Shown here piece after piece: positions 16,268-23,248 of a stretch of 64,000 nt of DNA; the stretch's first letter is position 1, and the number at the start of each line of letters is the position of its first letter. Where the stretch lies: contig CP065003.1 in the NCBI GenBank assembly GCA_016700175.1, forward strand, positions 2,800,001 to 2,864,000. Direction: 5' to 3'. Under the pieces are notes generated by a model. The model was not told the origin of the DNA, made no database searches, and saw only the letters and a program-made list of their open reading frames with translations. The stretch comes from Acidobacteriota bacterium. GTDB taxonomy: Bacteria > Acidobacteriota > Blastocatellia > Pyrinomonadales > Pyrinomonadaceae. Made by a program: the position numbers and the translations under genes.

Positions 16268-16468
16268 TCACACATGCTTTGCGATAATCTCTCTAAAGGC
16301 ACGTTCGGCGAGCTCTGAGTAGTCCTTCTCCAAATCGATCGCCAGTTTCTTGAATTCTTTTGTGACTTCCTTAGGGAGATAGATGGTCATCTTCACTCGT
16401 TCTTCTTTTGCGGGTCGACTATCTTTCCTTGTACCACCATCTTTCTTCGACTTCATTTGTTCCGGCAT
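16268..16468 (-). CDS. Ribbon-helix-helix DNA-binding protein
   Basis: The 66-residue protein has a basic, flexible N-terminus (SKKDGGTRKDSRP) followed by a ribbon-helix-helix fold: strand 'RVKMTIYLP', helix 'EVTKEFKKLAIDLEKD', turn and helix 'YSELAERAFREIIAKH'. This is the CopG/ParG/Arc class, which binds DNA as a dimer and acts as an autorepressor, antitoxin or partition protein. TAGGAGGG upstream of the ATG is a strong ribosome binding site. No toxin or ParA gene is next to it; it is divergent from the AAA-TOPRIM gene across 264 bp, so it could control that gene (inference). Confidence 0.8.
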   Translation of the reverse strand: MPEQMKSKKDGGTRKDSRPAKEERVKMTIYLPKEVTKEFKKLAIDLEKDYSELAERAFREIIAKHV

Positions 16469-16630
16469 TTTTCCCTCCTATCTCAGATGTGATTAAACAG
16501 CGCTGATGATCAGGCGCTCCATTCCCTTCCAAGGAGAGTCCAATTAGCTTTGATTGTGTGGATTGTGAGGTGCTCGGTAGGACTACTAAATATAGCGTGT
16601 TCAGGGATTTAGGTCAATTAGCCACGAAAA

Positions 16631-16688
16631 CACTAGTGCTCGGACACTAGTCAAACCTGTCGACTACTTCAAACAATTAGGATATTAT
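16631..16688 (+). promoter_or_regulatory. Promoter and palindromic operator before the AAA-TOPRIM gene
   Basis: The palindrome CACTAGTG (16631-16638) is repeated as CACTAGT six bases later (16645-16651). A promoter follows: TCGACT (16660-16665), 17-bp spacer, TATTAT (16683-16688). Paired palindromes immediately upstream of a -35 box are typical repressor sites; the divergent ribbon-helix-helix protein is a candidate (inference). Confidence 0.45.
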
Positions 16689-16732
16689 CTAAACGTAACA
16701 AACTAAACGGGTTTTGGCATTTTCCCACATCA

Positions 16733-18550
16733 ATGAGAATTCAATCACTTGAAATAACAGACTTTCCACCAATCAAGGTTCTACGACTTGAGAATCTTGG
16801 AAACACCGTAATTATTGCAGGTGCGAATGGTTCAGGAAAAACCAGATTAAGAGAGGCTTTGGTAAAGAGTTTCCAAGGCAATCCCTTAATGAACCTAGTG
16901 GTCGAATCTACTAGGGAGCTTGAAGAAGAACGATATTTTGAAGCTAAGCAGCTCGAAATCAAGAAGAACGAACCAAATGAGACCTTGAAGCAATATGTGA
17001 ATAGCCGAAAATATGGTAGGGGTAACTACACTGGTTCGCTCGTACAGATTGATTCAGATAGAAACATACAAACCATTCAATACTCTCCAGTAAATTGGCT
17101 TGGTGAGGATCCGGATGACCACGAGACACCAGGAGGTTTTTACTTTGGCCAGTTTACGAACCGTTGGCAGGATTTCATGAACTACATTCATCAAAAATCT
17201 GCCGTTAGGGATAAGAAACTCGCAACTGAAGTCAAGAGCAATCCAAAAAAGACCGCGGAAGAAATCGCTAACCAACATCCGGACCCTCTCGAAAAATACC
17301 AAGAAGCTTTCAACCAGCTACTTCCGAATAAGCAGCTTCTACCGATTGACCCAGCTAATCCACGAGAGTTCTATTATAGGCAGGAGCCAAACAATGAGCC
17401 TCTTGCGTTTCGTACCCTCAGTTCCGGAGAGCAAGAGGTGGTTAAAATTGTTTTCGATGTAATTCGGAAGGACATCAAGCATTCTGTAATTATTGTCGAC
17501 GAACCTGAGTTACACCTGCATCCAACCTTAGCATTCAAACTCGTGGAGACATTGAAGAGCATTGGGGACCACACAAATCAGCTCATTTTTCTAACACACT
17601 CTGCAGATTTAATTTCCACCTACTACTCCACTGGGGATGTGTACTTCATCGACAATGTTGTTGGGGGGCAAAACCAAGCCCATCGACTCAGCGAGTTGAC
17701 CGAAACGCATGAAGATCTAGTTCGGCTTATGGGTGAAAACTTAGGCCTCTTTGCGGTCGGTAAGAAACTAGTGTTCGTTGAAGGAGAAAACTCAAGTATC
17801 GACCGCCTAACGTACCACTCCATCGCTCAAAAGCATGCTAATGATGTCAAGATTGTACCGATCGGATCCGTAAAGAACATCGGCACACTGAGCGCTGTCG
17901 AGCAGCAAATCAGAAAGACGATATTCGGTATCGATCTTTATATGATTAGAGATCGCGATGGCTTGAGCGAAGAGAAGATCACTGAACTAGAAAGTAATAA
18001 TCGGATACGCTGTTTGAAAAAGCGTCACATTGAGAACTACTTCCTTAACAGTGGGGTGCTAGCTAAAGTTGCTCAGAAACTGTACATCACATCAAACGGA
18101 AACCAGTTTACTCAGGAAGAGATTGAAGCCGAGTTGAAACGAATCGCAGAAGACTGCCTTAAGGTGAGCCTCATGTCATCTGCGAAGGATTATCTGAACT
18201 TAAACAACAGTTTTGAGATTGATAGCGTAAAGTCTCTTGAAACAAAGACGACAGACCAAATAAAGCAAGAATTTGTTCAACTGACTAATCAGTCGATTAG
18301 CAAATTGGCGGATAGTCTCAAGGATCCCACTGTCAAAGCTTGGCTGGACCAAGAAGAGGAGAGGTTCAAGAAGTATCTAGAGACGAATGAATGGAAAGAC
18401 CACTTTGACGGAAAGATCATTTTCTCCAGATTTTGCGGCGAAGTTTTTAAGACCGAGAAAATACGCGTAAGGCAAGCCTATGTTGATGTGGCAATGTCTG
18501 AGGATCCAAGTGTCTTTCAAGATGTAATCGATATTTTTGAATCTCTTTGA
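16733..18550 (+). CDS. AAA ATPase-TOPRIM/DUF4435 protein, PARIS-like (merged AriA-AriB)
   Basis: The 605-residue protein has an SMC/ABC-like ATPase half: Walker A GANGSGKT at 30-37, signature SSGEQ at 230-234, Walker B DEPELHLHP at 256-264 and H-loop THSAD at 288-292. The C-terminal half begins 'LVFVEGENSSIDRLTYH' (Glu350) and continues to IRDRDG (Asp407, Asp409), a TOPRIM nuclease core, then 'LKKRHIENYFL', a block typical of DUF4435. ATPase plus DUF4435 is the composition of PARIS anti-phage systems, in which AriA and AriB may be one protein. OLD-family nucleases and GajA share the general plan and are the alternative. No helicase partner is present. A promoter lies directly upstream. Confidence 0.75.
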   Translation: MRIQSLEITDFPPIKVLRLENLGNTVIIAGANGSGKTRLREALVKSFQGNPLMNLVVESTRELEEERYFEAKQLEIKKNEPNETLKQYVNSRKYGRGNYTGSLVQIDSDRNIQTIQYSPVNWLGEDPDDHETPGGFYFGQFTNRWQDFMNYIHQKSAVRDKKLATEVKSNPKKTAEEIANQHPDPLEKYQEAFNQLLPNKQLLPIDPANPREFYYRQEPNNEPLAFRTLSSGEQEVVKIVFDVIRKDIKHSVIIVDEPELHLHPTLAFKLVETLKSIGDHTNQLIFLTHSADLISTYYSTGDVYFIDNVVGGQNQAHRLSELTETHEDLVRLMGENLGLFAVGKKLVFVEGENSSIDRLTYHSIAQKHANDVKIVPIGSVKNIGTLSAVEQQIRKTIFGIDLYMIRDRDGLSEEKITELESNNRIRCLKKRHIENYFLNSGVLAKVAQKLYITSNGNQFTQEEIEAELKRIAEDCLKVSLMSSAKDYLNLNNSFEIDSVKSLETKTTDQIKQEFVQLTNQSISKLADSLKDPTVKAWLDQEEERFKKYLETNEWKDHFDGKIIFSRFCGEVFKTEKIRVRQAYVDVAMSEDPSVFQDVIDIFESL

Positions 18551-18607
18551 ATTGCAGAGGGTTGAACGAAGGAAATACGTTCGAAGGTCGCAAAAATTAA
18601 CGAAGTG

Positions 18608-20149
18608 TTACTTCTTTAAGACGTAGTTAGAGATATTAGAAGAAGCAGATTGAATTATGAAATAAACGGCGAGCTTTGAATACAAGTGACTCAAAGTTCG
18701 AGATGAGTCAGGTTTCGGGCTACCAACCGGGACGGTCTGCCTTTCAAACAGTATCTCAAACGGGTTTCTCAGCTTAATTGAGACGGATTTGTCAATTGCG
18801 TAAAAGTTCGAGGTAGTAATATTGACCATCTCCCGTTTTCCTTCCGTATCAGCCTTTTCATAGCTTAAACACGCGGATTTTACGAGTTCGAGAAACTGAT
18901 CAAATTTCGCTAGGGATTCGCCCTGACCGATTTCAACCTGCCGCAATTTCTTATCAATCTCCTGCTTTTCGGAGACAAGGTGGTTCTTCTTGGTGAGGTA
19001 TATGTCTTTGTCTAGTACGCCTTCGACGTAGCCGTCAACAAGTCTTTCAAGCTTTTTTTCTGAGTTCGTCAGTCTAGCAGTAAGCTCATGCTGGGCTTGC
19101 TTGATTCGCTTCGGCTCTTCCTCCCGGTATCGAGCCGCCTCTGATTTCAGGTAAGCGTACTCTTGATCGGTCAGCTGAAGTTTTGAGTAGGTGCTGACGA
19201 GACTCTCCTCAATTAGCTCTTCCCGAACGGTCTTCTGAGGGCAATCTCGTGTATGGCACCGGTAATACACATAGCCTTTCTGACGCTCACCGATCAGAAC
19301 ATTCTCACATCTACTGCAACTGACCAGTCTGCGGAACAGAAAATTGTGCTTAACCTTTCGTTTGTATGTTTTACCCCCAAGAACGGCTTGAACCTTGTCA
19401 AACAACTCTTTTGAAATAATCGGCTGGTGTTTTCCCGCAAACACTTCTCCCATCGAATCAACCCTAATAAGCCCAATGTAAAATGGGTTCTTCAAAATGC
19501 CTGACAGCCCGTTTCGGCTGATCTTGTTCCCCCTCTTGTTTCTCATGCCTAGGTCATACATTTGATCGGCCAAAGCATTGAGACCAATGTCTCCGTCCGC
19601 ATAGAGCTCGAACGCCTTCTTTACCAATGGCGCCTGTATGGGATCGGGAGTTTTTGGTTTCCCGGCTCCTCGGTCCAAGTATCCAACCCTTGCGGGGAAG
19701 GGATAAAGCCCTTGCTTGAGCCTTCCAAGAATCCCCTTCTTAGTCTCTTCCCTGAGGTTGCGGATGAAATCCGCAGCAACCACGGCCTGGATATCTGCAG
19801 ACAGTCTTCCGCCGCGTGAGTTGAGATCCAGGCTCTCATTTGCGAAATGGACCTCCACACCGGAATCCATCAGATCTGCCCAATCCCTCAGGTTTCTAGC
19901 ACTTCGGTCTATCTTGTGGATAATGATGCCTTTGGCATCTCCCTTTCTGACAGCCTCAAGCATCTCTAAAAAGACAGGTCTGCCCTGCTTAGCTGCGGTC
20001 TCTCTTTCTTCAAACTGTTTAGTGACCTGAAGGCCAAAACGGAGAGCGTAGTTTTCGATCGCGGCGCGTTGCTGAGTAAGCGATGTTCCTACACTTCCTT
20101 GTTTCGGAGTCGAAACCCGGATATAGGCGAAGTACCCATTTTTCTTCAT
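18608..20149 (-). CDS. Large serine recombinase (site-specific integrase)
   Basis: The 513-residue protein opens 'YFAYIRVSTPKQG' with catalytic Ser13, has the resolvase-domain blocks 'IHKIDRSARNLRDW' and 'ADFIRNLREETKKGI', the recombinase domain from about 155 ('NPFYIGLIR'), a four-cysteine zinc ribbon (C278, C281, C298, C303) and a long coiled coil at about 325-425. This is a complete large serine integrase, which integrates and excises circular DNA. It is the last gene of a four-gene leftward operon and convergent with the AAA-TOPRIM gene. The tail after the coiled coil is longer than in many relatives. The tRNA-Ala fragments near 21.7 and 23.0 kb are not typical serine-integrase targets, so the element using them may have had another integrase. 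Confidence 0.93.
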   Translation of the reverse strand: MKKNGYFAYIRVSTPKQGSVGTSLTQQRAAIENYALRFGLQVTKQFEERETAAKQGRPVFLEMLEAVRKGDAKGIIIHKIDRSARNLRDWADLMDSGVEVHFANESLDLNSRGGRLSADIQAVVAADFIRNLREETKKGILGRLKQGLYPFPARVGYLDRGAGKPKTPDPIQAPLVKKAFELYADGDIGLNALADQMYDLGMRNKRGNKISRNGLSGILKNPFYIGLIRVDSMGEVFAGKHQPIISKELFDKVQAVLGGKTYKRKVKHNFLFRRLVSCSRCENVLIGERQKGYVYYRCHTRDCPQKTVREELIEESLVSTYSKLQLTDQEYAYLKSEAARYREEEPKRIKQAQHELTARLTNSEKKLERLVDGYVEGVLDKDIYLTKKNHLVSEKQEIDKKLRQVEIGQGESLAKFDQFLELVKSACLSYEKADTEGKREMVNITTSNFYAIDKSVSIKLRNPFEILFERQTVPVGSPKPDSSRTLSHLYSKLAVYFIIQSASSNISNYVLKK

Positions 20150-20212
20150 TGGCGGGAAGTTGAATGCTTGATTTAGGACGTGACTTAACCGTAGCGTTTA
20201 AAGTAATTTACG

Positions 20213-20380
20213 TCAATTATCCTGACTGTCTTGGCGGCTTCGTCGATAGATCTTCCAAAGAGTTTCGATATATCGCCGCAGATTGTTCTCGGCGCTCTTC
20301 AAATCCTCCGGCGAATAATCTGGGAAGATCTCATCGATTTGGGGAGTTCGATCGGAGTGGTCTGGAAGGGTCGTTTGCAT
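20213..20380 (-). CDS. Small 55-aa protein coupled to RuvC-like and integrase genes
   Basis: A 55-codon ORF runs from ATG 20380 to TGA 20213. It begins four bases after the stop of the RuvC-like gene (TGATTAAATG), indicating translational coupling, and ends 63 bp before the recombinase start. The product has an acidic middle, 'QIDEIFPDYSPEDLKSAEN', followed by a basic helix, 'LRRYIETLWKIYRRSR'. This is the shape of a small helical accessory protein such as a recombination directionality factor, but no family is recognised. Position in the operon is the only functional evidence. Confidence 0.65.
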   Translation of the reverse strand: MQTTLPDHSDRTPQIDEIFPDYSPEDLKSAENNLRRYIETLWKIYRRSRQDSQDN

Positions 20381-20384
20381 TTAA

Positions 20385-20909
20385 TCAATATCGCTTTCTC
20401 TCGCCCATTAATTGTTGATTCAGTTTGCGGGCGCAGTAAAAGCTGACGGCAACCGCGTCAAAGAGAGTTGAGTAGTGATACTTATTCCAAGGCTTTTGCC
20501 GAACTAGATAGCGCCTTAGTTCGGGAAATCTGTCTCCAAGCGCGATAGCGACATCAAGTTTGGTTGGATCTCTCTTTTGGATGAGCTCCTGTCGAACGTC
20601 TTTAGGATTGAACTGATATAACCGGATTCCGTGGATGCTTATACTGTTGACGACTCTGTCGAATACCGCCTGAGACAATGAATGCTTTTGCTGCGTATAG
20701 GGAAGGCCCTCAATCGCTGCGCAATTGATTTCGTAATTGGGAATCAGATCCTCGACAGCCGATTCAATCTTCCGCAATGTAGTTCTCTGATCAGCCTTCT
20801 TTGGAGACTTGATTCCGTAGAAAACGAGTTCACCCTCAACCAAGACGGAGACTCCGGTTTTTCGTGCCCTTGGAGCGATACCTAGAATACGCGTTGGCGA
20901 AACTGTCAT
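20385..20909 (-). CDS. RuvC-fold resolvase-like protein lacking the first catalytic Asp
   Basis: The 174-residue protein follows the RuvC/RNase H layout: strand 1 'RILGIAPRARKTGVSVL', strand with 'CAAIEGLPY' (Glu67, the second acidic residue), and the last helix 'YSTLFDAVAVSFYCAR' with Asp151 and His145 nearby. In RuvC the first strand carries the catalytic Asp (GIDPG); here that position is Ala12. The protein may therefore be catalytically altered or only bind branched DNA; a sequence error cannot be excluded. It is 12 bp downstream of the XRE gene and 4 bp upstream of the 55-aa gene, so it belongs to the integration module. Confidence 0.7.
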   Translation of the reverse strand: MTVSPTRILGIAPRARKTGVSVLVEGELVFYGIKSPKKADQRTTLRKIESAVEDLIPNYEINCAAIEGLPYTQQKHSLSQAVFDRVVNSISIHGIRLYQFNPKDVRQELIQKRDPTKLDVAIALGDRFPELRRYLVRQKPWNKYHYSTLFDAVAVSFYCARKLNQQLMGERKRY

Positions 20910-20921
20910 CTTGGCGTGATG

Positions 20922-21353
20922 TTAGTTTACGATTTCTTTATATCCACTAACCGAATTATTTAGGCTGATAATATGCTTGGTGATCAGACCTAGCTCGATC
21001 TCATTCGGAATGTGGGATTTGAGGAACTCATCGTATGAGCAAAACTCGGATTCCTTGAGCTTGTTGGTGCCATTCCTATAAATGCTCCGAGGATAGATTC
21101 CCGGATTGCCCGCCCGTCTTGTCCTTATCTCTTTGTCACACTGCTTATACAAGTCCTTGAACAGCTTCTGGACTGGCATCTTGTAGATGACCTCGAGCTT
21201 AAACGCCATCTCAAGTCCCGGAATGTGTTCTCCTCTTTCATAGCGAGATACGAGATTAGGATTTTGATGCGATAGCAGATACGCGACTTGTTTTAGCTCA
21301 AGCCCCAGGCGATTTCTTGCAATCCAGAGATTGTTCTTTATGTTTGTTTCCAT
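20922..21353 (-). CDS. XRE/Cro-type helix-turn-helix regulator
   Basis: The 143-residue protein begins with a HTH_XRE domain at about 8-70: 'LWIARNRLGLELKQVAYLLSHQNPNLVSRYERGEHIPG', then a helix and 'MPVQKLFKDLY'. The C-terminal half has no recognised fold. It is the first gene of the leftward integration operon. Two upstream features, the 27-bp element at 21412 and phased TCCACA repeats, are likely binding sites in its own promoter region. Because the same 27-bp element precedes the methyltransferase/ATPase operon, this protein is the best candidate for a master regulator of the element (inference). Confidence 0.85.
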   Translation of the reverse strand: METNIKNNLWIARNRLGLELKQVAYLLSHQNPNLVSRYERGEHIPGLEMAFKLEVIYKMPVQKLFKDLYKQCDKEIRTRRAGNPGIYPRSIYRNGTNKLKESEFCSYDEFLKSHIPNEIELGLITKHIISLNNSVSGYKEIVN

Positions 21354-21747
21354 TGTTGTTGCAATTAATTCCGATATCTAAATGGTAGCAAGCAAATGTT
21401 AACTGACGATAGGGTAAAATTTCGGCCAAATCTGTGTTCTCAGCGTCAATTCGTTCCACATCGAATCCACAGTTTTTCCACATAGCGATAGGCTGGACCC
21501 AAGAATGAGTTCAGGGATTTATCCTCCTCAATGAGTCAGCTGGAGACACGCGACGACAACCAAGAAGATAGAGACTTAGAAAGGAGGAGGCTTCAAGCCG
21601 TTACCAATTCGTTACCAAAACGTAGCCAGATATGCGTTCCTCTGGTCAGCAATGAGAAATCGACAACGCTGTAACCCGCGTATTTGGACCACTTCCAGTG
21701 ATTTCATTGGACCCTAAAATGGCCGTAGAAACTGATTCGCAATCATG
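21354..21747. other. Control region of the integration operon and spacer to the att site
   Basis: It holds control element B and the phased TCCACA repeats (listed separately), then a directly repeated GTTACCAA at about 21600-21620, and the entry into the tRNA-Ala fragment. A 61-codon reverse ORF (21298-21483) overlaps the XRE start in another frame and is not supported. No other gene is seen. Confidence 0.45.
21412..21482. promoter_or_regulatory. Shared control element, copy B, with helically phased TCCACA repeats
   Basis: Positions 21412-21438 match 6211-6237 at 23 of 27 bases (core AAATTTCGGCCAAAT). Sixteen bases further, three TCCACA motifs start exactly 11 bp apart (TTCCACA 21454, ATCCACA 21465, TTCCACA 21476). 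TTTTCCACA at 21474-21482 is one base from the DnaA consensus. One-helical-turn spacing puts the three sites on the same DNA face. Confidence 0.55.
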
Positions 21748-21780
21748 AGGTCAGGGGTTCGATCCCCCTCATCTCCACCA
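21733..21780 (+). other. Attachment site: 3' part of tRNA-Ala(CGC), copy 1
   Basis: The segment reads as the 3' half of a tRNA from the anticodon loop (TTCGCAA) through T-arm (AGGGG-TTCGATC-CCCCT) and acceptor strand CATCTCC to ACCA. The T at position 70 implies a G3-U70 pair, the tRNA-Ala identity, with anticodon CGC. No 5' half lies upstream, so this is not a functional tRNA but a duplicated tRNA end left by integration. 21742-21780 is repeated at 22965-23003 with one mismatch. Confidence 0.75.
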
Positions 21781-21796
21781 ATCTTTTCAATGACTT

Positions 21797-21823
21797 AGGG
21801 CGACCGCAGTGGTCGCCCTTTTT
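21797..21823 (+). terminator. Terminator after att copy 1
   Basis: A 9-bp stem AGGGCGACC / GGTCGCCCT with a 5-nt loop is followed by five T residues. It would be the natural terminator of a tRNA ending at 21780. Confidence 0.8.
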
Positions 21824-22167
21824 GGACTGTAGTAAGAATTGTAGTAACCGAGAACGCGTGAAATTGAGCCCGCAGAGGGCTTTGAATATGGTAATAGAGC
21901 CTCTTAAATCTGGTTCTCGGTCTTCTAGGTCATTGTTTGTTTTAGACCGAAAACCGCAATTATGTCTGGGACTGCTTTTTGGGAAGCCTACAGCTATTTG
22001 AGGCAGGTCACTATCTTTACTCCCAGGCATCCATGTCCGAACGGGTCGTTACTCGGCAAACTACCAGCTTTTTCCGGGCAAATCTCAACGAGATTCGCTA
22101 TATCTTCTTTGAAACAAAAGGAGTAAACTTTGTGCCCTGGATTCCCGTTGAATAGAGGATACCTATC

Positions 22168-22590
22168 ATGCCAGTTTCCATCACGATGTCGTTCGGACGG
22201 CGAAATAATGAACCCAACTCCAACATTACTTACTTTTACGATAACTGCGATATTGACCGGTTCGGAATCGGCGGAATAGTTATCAAAGATGGCGGGGTCG
22301 GGATCGGACTTATGATGCAAAGAATAGTTAACAGCCGAATCATGGATTTTGCGAAGATCATAGATCCCGCTGTAACCCAAAGGCTGCAAAGGGCCTTTAA
22401 TCAGAAGAAGAAATTCAGGAAGGTAGGTTTGCACGTCCACGAACACAGCAGCTACACGACAACCTACAGCATAGAATTTGAAGATGTAATGGTTGTGAGC
22501 CTGAAACAGCAGTTTGAGCCAAAGGTGTACGGTATACCGTTACTGATGGACATCGTATCGATCCAGGCGGGTTATTCCGAATTGAGGTGA
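22168..22590 (+). CDS. Hypothetical protein in the small att-bounded segment
   Basis: The 140-codon ORF starts at ATG 22168 with AGAGGAT nine bases upstream. Codon use looks like that of a real gene, and the product mixes beta-type segments ('SNITYFYDNCDIDRFGIGG', 'SYTTTYSIEFEDVMVVSL') with a helical centre ('AVTQRLQRAFNQKKKF'). A 150-codon reverse ORF over the same DNA is a poorer reading. The last 51 bp overlap the end of the leftward remnant at 22540, so at most one of the two is intact. No family recognised; function unknown. Confidence 0.45.
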   Translation: MPVSITMSFGRRNNEPNSNITYFYDNCDIDRFGIGGIVIKDGGVGIGLMMQRIVNSRIMDFAKIIDPAVTQRLQRAFNQKKKFRKVGLHVHEHSSYTTTYSIEFEDVMVVSLKQQFEPKVYGIPLLMDIVSIQAGYSELR

Positions 22591-22812
22591 ATTTATGAGT
22601 GTCTTTAAGTCACCACCTACCATGAGGGTTCCATCCAGCACGGTTCTATGTTCCTCAATGTCTTCAGCAAGCTCGTTCTTAAGGTAATCCTCGATTTCCT
22701 TGAACCCTTTAAGCAGCAGTTGCGGATCTTTCACGCGTGTCCTATTCCATATCCCCTTCCAGCCTAAACAATCTGTCAAGACAGAAGCACCTCCATTCAT
22801 GTTCGGCTCCAT
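22540..22812 (-). pseudogene. Possible decayed gene, C-terminal part
   Basis: The reverse frame reads convincingly from about 22740 to TGA 22540: 'KDPQLLLKGFKEIEDYLKNELAEDIEEH', shortened here as LLLKGFKEIEDYLKNEL, then 'LMVGGDLKTLINSPQFG'. Before that the better-looking frame is a different one ('LLAWVEEHVLIVSNGAEHEW', about 22750-22855), ending at a stop. The two would join by a frameshift near 22750 into a protein of about 100 residues without a proper start. It therefore looks like a decayed gene. No family recognised. Confidence 0.35.
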
Positions 22813-22880
22813 TTGAAACGATCAAGACATGCTCCTCCACCCAGGCAAGTAATTCGCTCTAATGCGGCCCTTGAAATTAG

Positions 22881-22970
22881 AGAAAATGATTGACCATCAT
22901 CCGGTCTTCAAGCTAGAAAATGATAGATAATCATGCGGTTGGTTTTCGGAGAAAATGATTGATTATCATT
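22881..22970. repeat. Three tandem quasi-palindromic repeats abutting att copy 2
   Basis: Units start at 22881, 22915 and 22950 (34 and 35 bp apart), each AGAAAATGAT-W-GAY-N-ATCAT followed by GGT after two bases. ATGAT and ATCAT form a small inverted repeat in each unit. The third unit runs directly into the T-arm of the tRNA-Ala fragment. The layout suits arm-type binding sites for a recombinase or excisionase at an attachment site. Confidence 0.65.
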
Positions 22971-23003
22971 AGGTCAGGGGTTCGATCCCCCTCATCTCCA
23001 CCA
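22965..23003 (+). other. Attachment site: 3' part of tRNA-Ala, copy 2; right end of the island
   Basis: 39 bp match 21742-21780 with one mismatch; 33 bp (22971-23003, AGGTCAGGGG to CCACCA) are identical. Only the T-arm and acceptor strand are tRNA-like; the DNA upstream is the repeat unit, which can mimic an anticodon hairpin but has no D-arm or 5' acceptor. Composition becomes GC-richer beyond this point, so it probably marks the right boundary of the accessory region. Confidence 0.7.
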
Positions 23004-23013
23004 AGACATCAGC

Positions 23014-23043
23014 AAAAAGGCGGCCGATCGGCCGCCTTTTTTG
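23014..23043 (+). terminator. Terminator after att copy 2
   Basis: The perfect palindrome AGGCGGCCGATCGGCCGCCT is flanked by five A residues on the left and six T residues on the right, so it can work in both directions. It is placed as a tRNA terminator would be. Confidence 0.85.
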
Positions 23044-23248
23044 TTTCTTTGGAAGGAATTGTGGTAACCGGAACCGTCTGATTTTGCTGTCTGCACTTGA
23101 CGGCAAGCCAGCGAATAGACCTTTCAAACATTGGGCCAAGCTCGAGAACCGGGAGCGAGAGAACCCGGATTTTCCGACACTTGAAATTGGAATAGAGATC
23201 GCTGCGCAGCAGAAATCGAAAACAAGCGGAAATGAATGGAATACACCC

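Larger units (their letters stand above)
21781..23003. mobile_element. 1.2-kb segment bounded by tRNA-Ala attachment repeats
   Basis: The segment lies between two direct copies of the tRNA-Ala 3' end and looks like a second, much-reduced integrative element or remnant in tandem with the larger one to the left. It holds one plausible rightward gene (22168), a decayed leftward gene (22540) and three quasi-palindromic repeats at its right end. It has no integrase. After each attachment copy come a terminator and a similar block, GAATTGTRGTAACCG (21837 and 23058), so the sequences following both sites are related. Confidence 0.5.

Noticed and set aside
21743..22030. 95-codon reverse ORF ending LVEMRGIEPLTS
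   Set aside because: The ending is the reverse translation of a tRNA 3' end, a well-known spurious-ORF signature. The frame exists only because it crosses the att/tRNA-Ala fragment and the terminator.
21994..22446. 150-codon reverse ORF in the att-bounded segment
   Set aside because: The rightward reading at 22168 over the same DNA has better codon structure, and this frame ends inside tRNA-flanking DNA.
22950..23003. Complete tRNA gene at att copy 2
   Set aside because: An anticodon-like hairpin (AATGATTGATTATCATT) precedes the T-arm, but there is no D-arm or 5' acceptor strand, and position 37 would be T. The hairpin is one of three repeat units.
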